The notes beneath the pieces were generated by a model. That model saw nothing but the letters and a program-made list of their open reading frames with translations. It ran no database searches and had not been told where the DNA came from. A program made the position numbers and the translations under genes. Shown piece after piece: positions 1 to 9,778 of a stretch of 14,392 bases of DNA. The stretch lies in contig JNDT01001835.1 of the NCBI GenBank assembly GCA_000697055.1, positions 1-14,392 of the forward strand, in the 5' to 3' direction. Origin of the DNA: Saksenaea vasiformis B4078. Taxonomy: Eukaryota; Mucoromycota; Mucoromycetes; Mucorales; Saksenaeaceae. Each line of letters starts with the position of its first letter. Position 1 is the first letter of the stretch.

Positions 1-1199
1 CTGAGAGACGAAGCATACAGGGAAGCAACCGCTGGTTTTCATCATCACTGAGGTCTGCGGCTATATCTACATTGCCAAGGTTTTCCTGGTAAACATTCTG
101 AAACTCTCTAGGATGCACCCAACGGTAAGTAATCGTGAGGAAGAAACTACGTTAATATCTTTTCTTGTCATACCCATAAAAGACTTCAAGGTCGGTGATT
201 GAATCATCATCTAAAGTTGTCCATGCATTACGGTCAAAAAGTTCTTGTGCTGTTATTCCCTGGACACATCTGGATGCTACAAATTTGAAGCAAGGCGATA
301 TCACGTAAACAATGTAAAGCAAATACATTAGGCAGTGGAGTAATACCTAGGCTTCTCGCATCGTGTCGCTGATTTTGCGGGTGGTTCGCAAATAGTTCAT
401 CAAAAAAGGCGACGAAGGTTCGCTTCCTATATATTTGAAGATTCGACGTGATGTGTAGGTATGTGTCCATAAATACGAAAAGTTTGTGTTTTCTTCTTCT
501 CAAATAGTTCCACTTACTAGCAACTATTTTCCCCGCAAATGACGGGGCCAGCTCCCTTAACATGTATGTCAACGTGGGAAACCGGTAGTTTTCTGCAGAA
601 GTTATAAGTGTATTTGGCCTTACAAATTTACATGTATACCTTCTCCCGTCGCTGGGTTCATTCTGCAAGTATGAAAAAAGTTTTCGAAAGTCTGCCGTAG
701 ATCGACACACCAGCGGTAGTTTGACTATTGATCATGGGAGCAGATTTAGTTTATCCTGATAACTTCCTAACATCATTACGTACAAACGCTACCCGAATGT
801 TTATGCCAGGATCTCGAGTCAGGATCATTTTAAACGCGGCAATAAAAAAGACTTCGTCATGGACAGGAGGAGAGGTCTCGAACTGCCCATAGATCCAACG
901 ATGGATGTGCAAATTGACAAGCAACATTGCACACTGACAAGCGGTTGCGTACTGTTCTGCCACTGAACGAAAGACGCCCTATATCAGCTTGTACTTAATA
1001 TATTTGAAAGATTTTATATGAGAATTCCATAATACAGTACCCTGAGCTGCTTGTGGCTTCCCTGCAGAAAATTGCAAAGCTTCAATTTTCGAACAAATGA
1101 GTAGTCGCGACCAGGCAACTGCGCGATGGGGATGTTCTGGTACCCATACCGTCTCCTGTGGGCCGGGGGCTCTCCAACTTCGTTGTGTTGTCTATCCAT
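1..1199 (-). CDS. unrecognised multi-exon protein gene, 3' end beyond window
   Basis: I do not recognise this protein. It is modelled on the minus strand as five exons: 1199-1041, 978-780, 724-327, 259-174 and 107-1 (open at the window edge). The introns are 62, 55, 67 and 66 nt, all GT-AG, and every junction keeps frame, giving about 316 residues so far. The predicted product has a basic N-terminus (residues 1-45, rich in Arg), a helical Cys/His-containing stretch near residues 60-85, and an acidic C-terminal part with LDDDSITDLE and ADLSDDENQR segments. The start ATG at 1199 follows a pyrimidine-rich tract and an A-run, as is common for fungal starts. No transmembrane segment is obvious and no catalytic motif was seen. 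A GTAAGT at 517-512 looks like a donor, but using it breaks the frame, so that stretch is read through. It could be a lineage-specific gene or a transposon-derived one. The gene's existence is reasonably supported by the consistent phases; individual borders are less sure. Confidence 0.55.
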
Positions 1200-1353
1200 T
1201 TTTTTGGGAATAAAAAGGAAGGGAGATTTGTTGTCAAATAGTTAGATGGAATATATGTGAACTCGTAGGATTGTTGTTTCGTTATCCATGATGGGACGCT
1301 GCTAATAGGCTAACAGTTTTTGCACCTTGGTGTCTGCTGAGCCTTTCAGCAAG

Positions 1354-1403
1354 GAGAATTGCTACGAACACTCAGATTCTGCCTCTTAGTGACACTCATG
1401 TAA
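1354..1403 (+). repeat. left terminal inverted repeat of the MITE
   Basis: This 50-bp arm pairs with 1701-1750 in inverted orientation with seven mismatches. It ends inward at ACACTCATGTAA, where similarity between the arms stops abruptly. It contains two related half-repeats (ACACTCA twice, 24 nt apart), which could be paired transposase-binding sites. Confidence 0.8.
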
Positions 1404-1700
1404 CATAATTTAGAGAACTGTTAAATAGGTGGCTTCGAATTCTCTATGAAATCTGATCGTACGCAAATATCAACGAGTTGTCAAGCCTCCGTGGATCGAC
1501 TGCTTAGGCTTTGATAGATGAAGTGATGATATCTATTTGTAGGCGCTCGATGAGGGTTTAATTTACGGGCATTCAGCTCATGGGCGCTCATCTTGTGGAC
1601 GCTAGCTGCACAAATACCTACGATTTGGTTTTTATTTGAGGATGGTCATACGTGCATTAAAATTCGGTAAGGTGTTTGTCCAGCCGCCGGCGAAAACACA

Positions 1701-1750
1701 TTACATGAGTGTCCCTAAGGGGTAGATCCTGAGTGTCCGTAGCAATTCCC
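1701..1750 (-). repeat. right terminal inverted repeat of the MITE
   Basis: This arm is the inverted partner of 1354-1403. It starts inward at TTACATGAGTGTC and ends outward at GCAATTCCC, immediately before the right copy of the 9-bp target duplication at 1751-1759. Confidence 0.8.
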
Positions 1751-1759
1751 TTCAGCAAG

Positions 1760-2254
1760 GTATGGCCAGTGCAAACAGGCAGTTAACTTTGTAAATGATG
1801 ACGTACTGACAGACAGCTACATTCAAATATACATACAAGTAACTATTATGATAAGCACAAGGGCAATCTGTCCAGAATTCTGCGATGGTGACCGAGAAAT
1901 ATTTTTCTACAACTTTCATATTGGTATCAATGGAAAATGATAAGAAGTGTCATTCTCTTTGTCATTGGGCCCTCTGGCCAGGGACCCGTCATCCAGGCCA
2001 TAAGGCCTTTTTTCGTTTTGAATATTTCGAATAGATAGGCCCAGGATCCAGAAGGCAGATTAGGCATGGGCAATACAACAATGTTAGATCAAGAGAATAC
2101 TGATTATGCGTTTCTAAAAAACGCAATTGGCTTGTGCAACTCATATGTCAGCCTACCATCCATTTTACTGTCTCTAAAAATATTTAACAGCAAAGAAACA
2201 AAGATTAGGAACCTCTATGCCTGTTAGATTCTTGTATACCATTAACGGTTGTCG
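1760..2254. other. intergenic, no gene seen
   Basis: No reading frame of useful length and no family similarity was seen. Two small hairpins occur. One is GCGTTT-loop-AAACGC near 2107-2123. The other is a GC-rich AGGCC-ATAA-GGCCT followed by a T-run near 2003-2017, which resembles a bacterial terminator but has no such role in a eukaryote. The stretch probably contains the 3' flank of the minus-strand ORF that ends at 2255. Confidence 0.5.
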
Positions 2255-2491
2255 TTACGCCACTGGTGTGGTAGATTTCCTCATTTCGCCACCCATTTTT
2301 TGCTGCAATTGCTGAAAATTGGCCTCAAAAAGATTTGCTACTACCTCGTCTTCTTCGAAAACCTCCTCTGAAACGTTGGCATCAACGGAAGCGAATACTT
2401 CTTCATGATGCATGTGGTCGTTGTGTTGCTGTTGCGGAGTGTTCATAGCTGACAGCAAGAAGCAAGCTTCCTTTTGGAGCTCCGTCGCCAT
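2255..2491 (-). CDS. hypothetical 78-aa acidic small protein
   Basis: This is an intron-less frame on the minus strand with an ATG at 2491 and a TAA at 2255-2257. I do not recognise the product. It has a helical N-terminus (about residues 1-16), a His/Gln-rich segment with QQQHNDHMHHEE (about 20-31), and an acidic amphipathic helix around EEVFEEDEVVANLF (about 42-55) followed by FQQLQQK. There is no signal peptide or membrane segment. The ATG lies 6 bp from the first of three 41-bp repeats, in a promoter shared divergently with PUP3. Composition and the coherent helical C-terminus favour a real gene. At this length chance cannot be excluded, and extra exons may be missing. Confidence 0.42.
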   Translation of the reverse strand: MATELQKEACFLLSAMNTPQQQHNDHMHHEEVFASVDANVSEEVFEEDEVVANLFEANFQQLQQKMGGEMRKSTTPVA

Positions 2492-2496
2492 AGAAG

Positions 2497-2611
2497 TCCG
2501 AAGATTAACTGAGCAATTTTATTTGCTGTCTTTAACATCCGAAGATTAAATTGAGATATTCATTCGCTGATTTTTGATTCCGAAGATTAACTCGTCATTT
2601 TTATTGGCGCA
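2497..2611. repeat. 41-bp tandem repeat, about 2.8 copies, in divergent promoter
   Basis: Copies begin at 2497, 2538 and 2579, exactly 41 bp apart. Each opens with the same 12 bases, TCCGAAGATTAA, and shares a looser T-rich block about 20 bp in; the rest has diverged. The array starts 6 bp from the ATG of the minus-strand small ORF and lies about 150-260 bp upstream of the PUP3 start codon. The conserved 12-mer with a four-helical-turn period suggests repeated protein-binding sites on one DNA face; this is inference. Confidence 0.75.
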
Positions 2612-2674
2612 GAATACCACAGACATCGCAGGCGAGCCCGTCGTCGATGTCATGGCGGGGTTTAAATGAGGGAC

Positions 2675-2703
2675 GCGCGTATGGAGGATTCCTCCATTCG
2701 CGC
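2675..2703. promoter_or_regulatory. 29-bp near-perfect palindrome upstream of PUP3
   Basis: Left arm 2675-2688 (GCGCGTATGGAGGA) and right arm 2690-2703 pair at 13 of 14 positions around a single central T. The palindrome ends 56 bp before the PUP3 ATG, so it lies in the core promoter or 5' leader. It could be a dimeric transcription-factor site or an RNA hairpin in the leader. Confidence 0.6.
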
Positions 2704-2759
2704 TGGCAGTTTTTGAAAAGCGATACCTTTTTGTTTCCCAACACAACGATTTTAGCAAC

Positions 2760-3689
2760 ATGGTAGAGAAAGCCTGAATAGTCTATGCTCTTGGTCCATG
2801 CCGAACTAACAGTGCCCATTTTTCTTTGTCTAGTCGATTATGGAATATAATGGAGGCTCTGTTGTAGCCATGGTTGGAAAGGACTGTGTGGCCATTGCTG
2901 CCGATAAACGATTGGGCCAACAGTTCATGACCGTTGCCACTGACTTTCAGAAAATCCACCAGGCTACTGAAAAGACATTCATCGGTCTTCCTGGCCTGGC
3001 CACTGATGTCCTGACACTGTAAGCAATGGAAGCATCCTGATAGCCCCATGATCTCAATACCGTTACTTGTCTTTTAGAGCAGAACGTTTCCGATTCAAAG
3101 TGAATATGTACAAGATGCGAGAAGAACGAGATATAGAACCCAAGACATTGGCTCATGTTGTCTCGTCAACTCTCTACGAACGAAGGTGAATTCCCTCCAT
3201 AAAAAGGGGAAGAAGAGCAACTGACACAAGCATTCTTCTAGATTCGGACCTTATTTCGTTGAACCAGTGGTTGCAGGATTGGACAAGGATAACAAACCTT
3301 TTATTTGTTCTATGGATCTCATTGGATGTATCAACTTTGCCAAAGATTTCGTTGTCAGCGGTACTGCAGGACCTAACCTGTACGGCATGTGTGAATCACT
3401 GTGGGAACCCGACCTCGAACCTGAGGATCTGTTTGAGACCATCTCGCAGGCATTGTTGAATGCACAAGATAGAGATGCTTTATCTGGATGGGGTGCTGTG
3501 GTTCATGTTATGTAAGCGGACAGGCCTTTAGGAATGTCACATACTAATGCTCAAGATTTGGGTTAGAACACCAAAACAAATTATTACTCGAACACTCAAG
3601 GCTCGCCAGGTAATAAAAGGGATAAAAGGGGGGAGAAGTCGATATAATTTGTACTGAATTTATCGTTTTTTTTCTTTCTATAGGATTAA
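2760..3689 (+). CDS. PUP3: 20S proteasome subunit beta-3
   Basis: This encodes the beta-3 subunit (PUP3/PSMB3) of the 20S proteasome core, a structural, catalytically inactive beta-ring subunit. The exons are 2760-2762, 2834-3018, 3078-3185, 3242-3511, 3567-3609 and 3684-3689, giving 204 residues, the family's usual length. The product starts MSIMEYNGG, matching the conserved N-terminus of the family; it has GLATDV near residue 60, RFGPYF near 100, [19 protein letters not shown] and [20 protein letters not shown] in the C-terminal half, and ends TRTLKARQD. There is no propeptide and no catalytic Thr1, as expected. The first intron (2763-2833) directly follows the ATG and carries an ACTAAC branch site; intron 4 has TACTAAT. 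The last coding exon is only GAT-TAA. If intron 1 is not removed, the in-frame ATG at 2840 could start a protein two or three residues shorter. The gene is divergent from the 78-aa ORF and convergent with PRP43. Confidence 0.96.
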
Positions 3690-3846
3690 ACTTTTTTTAG
3701 GCATGCATTTATTCGAATGTACGGTGATTAGTGAATTTTTTTTAAAGAGAAAACAACAAAACAGAACCAAAAAAAGAAAAGAACAAAGGATACACCATCT
3801 ACCCAATGCCAAAAATGAGACCGAGACGGAAAAAGTTTATGTCATT
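3690..3846. other. convergent 3' intergenic region of PUP3 and PRP43
   Basis: This A- and T-rich 157-bp spacer separates the stop codons of two convergent genes, so their 3' untranslated regions almost certainly meet or overlap here. No separate gene was seen. Confidence 0.6.
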
Positions 3847-6344
<2,498 letters not shown>

Positions 6345-6762
6345 GGTTTCTGCGGCAGGACAGAGAAAGAAAGAATTTGGATCTCCTTCAAGACGCCATA
6401 AGTTTATCGTCGGGGCGCGACATTTTTGGTCGCACAACTCCGAAAATGGTGCTTTAAAAGCGTATCCGCCTTCGTCCACCCTCAAGACGTTTGCTACCGC
6501 AGCTAAAAGGATTCAACTGCTTTCAACAAATAACTGTACTTCAATAAGAAAATAAGTTATAAATAGCTTGCATTGACTGCCAGGGAATCCCTATCATCTG
6601 GGATGCCAGCAGGCTGCCTCACTAAACATGCAGCTTTTTCTTTGCGACAGCAAAACCAAGGCCACTTTTTCTTTATTTCATCTTTTTTTTTGGTCCTTTT
6701 TGATTAGTCAAGAGGCGCTGAAGTGATGAATATAATTTCCTCCATTTCATCACAACAGGCGA
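6345..6762. other. PRP43 upstream region
   Basis: This is the presumed 5' leader and promoter of PRP43 on the minus strand. A frame upstream of the chosen ATG is open to an ATG at 6485, but it has no helicase character and is treated as leader. T-rich tracts lie near 6647-6704. No other gene was seen. Confidence 0.5.
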
Positions 6763-7346
6763 TTAGAGGCATATTCCGAAAGAGTACCAAAATAGATTCC
6801 AAATGGATAATGAATGAACAAAAGAAAGAAACAGCAGCGCCAATTCCTCTACTGCTACACTAATTTCTTTGTTGTCAATTCTTTCGCCAATTAGTGCTAC
6901 AACGATGAATTCGACATCTTCTTCATCGAAATAAACAGGACGGACTTCCTTTTTTGTTACGATGCCAACTGATCCTTCACCAGACCCATGGTTCTCTTTC
7001 GTTCACAAGCGGCGATCTGTGTGACTTGAAAAAGTACCTTCTCTTTTTTCATACTTCTACGTTATCCTTCTCCTTTAATATGCATTGGATGAGAATTTGT
7101 TACAGCGACGTTCTTATAGTTGCAATGATGCGTGGAACGTGTCTGCTTCCAGAATGACTGCTGTTCAGTGCCATATGAGATGCTCATACCGAGATCTTTG
7201 TATTTGCTGTGCTAACAAAATCTACCTTGAAAGCAATAAAGGTCTTCTGCAGAACAAATGTCGTCTGCTATTGGCAACGATTTCTCACTAAGATTTTTGC
7301 CTGATCTGTCTGTCGGAATTCGTCGGACGGTGTGACAAATATCAGT
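6763..7346 (-). pseudogene. possible decayed or intron-split coding segment
   Basis: On the minus strand one frame runs from 7346 to 6957 (129 codons) with only two internal stops, a TAG at 7214-7212 and a TAA at 7064-7062. An overlapping frame is open from 7002 to a TAA at 6765-6763 (79 codons, no ATG). The second contains protein-like text such as VRPVYFDEEDVEFIVVALIG followed by a hydrophobic stretch. The arrangement fits either a disabled gene with stops and a frameshift, or exons of a real gene whose introns I could not place with consistent phase. I do not recognise the family. Open runs of this size can occur by chance, so this is tentative. Confidence 0.25.
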
Positions 7347-7934
7347 TTAGAAATTGCGCGCACCGTTTACCTTCTTAAAATGCACGATATGACTTAGGAC
7401 CAGGTGGTTAATAACTTGAAAGGGTGTAAAAGCAAAGGTAGAGACACTAGTCTGGAGCGTACGGTAAAGAGATAAAGCAAGAAAGTTACCCTATGGTAAT
7501 TGCCCAAGGAAATAGAAGGAGATCACGGACCATCACTTCCTTTGATATAGTGTCTCAACCATATCAAGAAGAATTTTTTTATCTATATGGGTAGTAGGAG
7601 GTGTCACTGCTCTCTGATCGACCATTTTCTAATCTACTGTCGAGCGTCTTATTGTATGCAAGTCTGGGTCTAGGCGGCAAACGTAGGGAATAATCATCGC
7701 TCAGCTCAGTTAATGCCTTGTAAGTCAACAGATAACTGTCGAAATCAAAGAAGAATTCTTTACTTTGCTAGTTTGCTGGCATTTCCTTGTATGTTGATTG
7801 TTCACGGTTTTGCTTATCGCACAGAACCCTTTTGACAATGAGCCTAGGAAAATTAAACCTCCGCCTCCATTTTTTCGTTGACGCACCGAAAAAGGGGAGT
7901 GCGTAGTCAAAAACCTGCTTTACTTTAGTCTACC
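7347..7934. other. intergenic, upstream region of the BAR-domain gene
   Basis: No gene was seen. It should contain the promoter and leader of the gene starting at 7935, which is preceded by a pyrimidine-rich stretch (about 7858-7880). A weak inverted pair, GAGACACTA at 7441-7449 and TAGTGTCTC near 7547-7555, is present but unremarkable. Confidence 0.5.
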
Positions 7935-9127
7935 ATGTCACAACACGACGATCCTCTTAGAGTAGTTGATGCCGAACCTCAGGGTGCTAACAACAACAAT
8001 GCTGCATTTGGGCAGATGCCTGGTATCAATCCGAACATGTTGTTGAACACTACACTGGATGGTTTTGCAAACCTGAGCTCGAGGTTGAATCCTTTCGCAC
8101 AAAAGCTTGGCAAAGGCTTGGGCCAAGTGCGACAGGTATAGACTAGACAGAAAAAAAAAGTTACCGGTGATATTGAAACAAGAAGTAGTATGCACAAGAG
8201 AGACTTGGTACAGCAGAAGGTATCACTGAACTTCCTCAAGAGTACAAAGAGCTTGAAAAGGTTTTTATTATTATGCACGTTATCCATGATGATGAAACAC
8301 TAATGACCATGGCAGCGTGTTGATGCACTCCGTGCGGTACATATGAATTTGCTCAAGGTGACGCGTGCTTATGCCAACCCATCTTACGATTACCCTACAC
8401 AAATTCAAGAATCTTTGCTTGGCCTTCCTAGTACGGTTACAACACAGCTACAGAATCTGTCGATGTCACCTGCTGAGCGTGCTCAGGTCGAACAACAGCA
8501 GCGAAGCGAACCAGCTCAGCCAAAGACCCTTTCTCATGCACTTTCCCGTGTGGCGGCTCAGGGTGCAGAGTCGGTGGGTGGTACGGAGGACGCCCTTGGT
8601 GTGGCGCTGTCTAAACTGGCGCGCACGTCGGAGGAGTTGGGCAATGCACGTCTCAAGATGGACCAAGAAATTGTTACCAAATTTAACCAGCCAATGTCGA
8701 CCACGCTCAAGACTGCGATCGAGCAGGCTCTCAGAGCACGACGCAACGTAGCAAATGCACGATTGACTCTGGATTCATGCAAAGCCAAGTACCGAGCCGC
8801 ACGCCCAGAAAGATCTGATGCTGCCCGGTTAGAAGTTGAGCAGGCAGAAGACTACTTTGTGGGCGCAGTGGAAGAAGCAACAAGTTTGATGAAGGCTGTT
8901 TTGGAAAATGTAAGTAAACGTTTTTCGATTCTTCATGCTAAGATGAGGGGCAACAATCACTGACGCATTGTTTCATTTAGCCTGAACCGTTCCGGAACCT
9001 TGCAGACCTCGTAGCGGCACAGACTGCATACTTTAAGCAAGCACATGAACTCTTGTCTGAACTAGCACCCGAACTGGATGAAATTCAAGTAACCCAGGAA
9101 TCCTTGTACCGCAATAGCAGAGATTGA
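7935..9127 (+). CDS. GVP36: BAR-domain protein of the Gvp36 type
   Basis: This is a membrane-binding BAR-domain protein resembling yeast Gvp36, a Golgi-vesicle-associated peripheral membrane protein with roles in endocytosis and trafficking. The exons are 7935-8135, 8189-8260, 8316-8909 and 8981-9127, giving 337 residues (yeast about 326). After a low-complexity Asn/Gln-rich N-terminus (1-60) come QERLGTAEGITELPQEYKEL (about 70-89), the SYDYP segment, PKTLSHALSRVA, then a long charged coiled-coil (about 190-320) with TKFN and AQTAYFKQAHELLSELAPEL. These match the order of conserved blocks in the family. All introns (53, 55 and 71 nt) are phase 0; intron 2 has a weak GTTTTT donor but a CTAAT branch site, and the junction aligns with the family. 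The start has a good context (ACCATGTC). No transmembrane segment was seen, consistent with peripheral membrane association. Confidence 0.92.
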
Positions 9128-9179
9128 TTCAAACGCTTCCTTGTTTAAAAAGAAAAAACCTAAAAGAATATCAAAAAAA

Positions 9180-9209
9180 AACCCCGTGATTCTTCTTTTG
9201 GACGGGGTT
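9180..9209 (+). other. 8-bp stem-loop in the 3' untranslated region of the BAR-domain gene
   Basis: A perfect 8-bp stem, AACCCCGT at 9180-9187 with ACGGGGTT at 9202-9209, encloses a 14-nt pyrimidine-rich loop, 52 nt after the stop codon and just after an A-rich tract. It could mark the mRNA 3' end or act in mRNA stability; a chance hairpin is also possible. Confidence 0.45.
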
Positions 9210-9778
9210 ACGAGCTAAGGGTAACTACCACGGAAAGTGCTGCAGGATGAATTACGTCGATGCGCTCTCTAAGGAAGGCTTTGTTGTCCATGTGACAGAT
9301 TCTTTATAAGATGAGTAGCTGGAGAGCGCAAGAGCCGGCTATCCACACGTTGGACTCAGCAGGCGAGCTTGACCAATCATGAGTAGTTAAGTTCACACGA
9401 TAAGTTATCCCAGATGTCATAACCTAAGTGTGGTTACACCAACATTGATCTCATATCGGCACTCCATCAACCAAAGTTTCAGTTTTTGGGGGCTGAAGGG
9501 ATCAACTGATCGCCGCCAAAAGAGATGGTTTATAGTGTTGGATCGCAGTAGATTTCATGTATCACGGAAACAACCTATACTTTGTTTGGTGGATGTATCT
9601 GTTCGAGTGGAGGATGAAGATTTATCCTTTTGTCATGCAAGTGACAATTACGCCGGGTAAGTAAATAAACATTGTCTCATCGTAGTGGCCAAAACGGGAA
9701 ATCAGGGGAGAGTCATATGGCAGACCAGAGACGAACCGACGACTCGCTCACGTTTCTTCGTATCTTTTCCATCATTGA
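9210..9778. other. intergenic, upstream region of the hydrolase-fold gene
   Basis: No supported gene. A plus-strand open stretch at 9430-9660 begins with ATG but has no recognisable family, and its stop overlaps a GTAAGT sequence at 9658-9663 that resembles a splice donor. A perfect 9-bp inverted pair (9261-9269 with 9322-9330) was noted. The region should contain the promoter of the gene starting at 9779 and may contain a leader intron or an upstream ORF. Confidence 0.45.

Larger units (their letters stand above)
1345..1759. mobile_element. non-autonomous DNA transposon (MITE), Mutator-like
   Basis: Two inverted arms, 1354-1403 and 1701-1750, match at about 43 of 50 positions without gaps. 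Their outer ends read GAGAATTGCTACG on the left and, inverted, GGGAATTGCTACG on the right. The arms are flanked directly by identical 9-bp copies of TTCAGCAAG at 1345-1353 and 1751-1759; a G follows each, so 10 bp is also possible. The element proper is thus about 397 bp with a 297-bp core and no substantial ORF. A 9-bp target duplication with long terminal inverted repeats starting in G is typical of Mutator-like elements, which duplicate 8-11 bp. It lacks a transposase and would depend on one encoded elsewhere. Most of the differences between arms are transitions, so the insertion is not very recent. Confidence 0.8.

Noticed and set aside
427..517. Intron suggested by a strong GTAAGT donor on the minus strand within the left gene
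   Set aside because: Removing 91 nt shifts the frame and soon hits a stop, whereas reading through stays open and joins correctly to the next exon.
2003..2017. GC stem followed by a T-run, like a bacterial terminator
   Set aside because: The DNA is eukaryotic; no RNA polymerase III promoter boxes were found upstream to make the T-run meaningful.
2285..2293. PACE-like sequence (GGTGGCGAA on the minus strand) possibly controlling PUP3
   Set aside because: It differs from the yeast consensus by one base, lies inside the 78-aa ORF and is about 470 bp from the PUP3 start, so chance is the simpler explanation.
6345..6485. N-terminal extension of PRP43 to an upstream in-frame ATG
   Set aside because: The extra 47 residues have no resemblance to the helicase family and are Cys/Pro-rich; the ATG at 6344 gives a family-like N-terminus.
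9261..9330. 9-bp perfect inverted repeat with 52-bp spacer as possible transposon ends
   Set aside because: The match stops at 9 bp and there is no flanking target duplication; this size is expected by chance in 14 kb.
9430..9660. Plus-strand 76-codon frame upstream of the hydrolase-fold gene
   Set aside because: No recognisable family. It has an ATG and ends in a GTAAGT that looks like a donor, but no acceptor gave a convincing in-frame continuation into the downstream gene.
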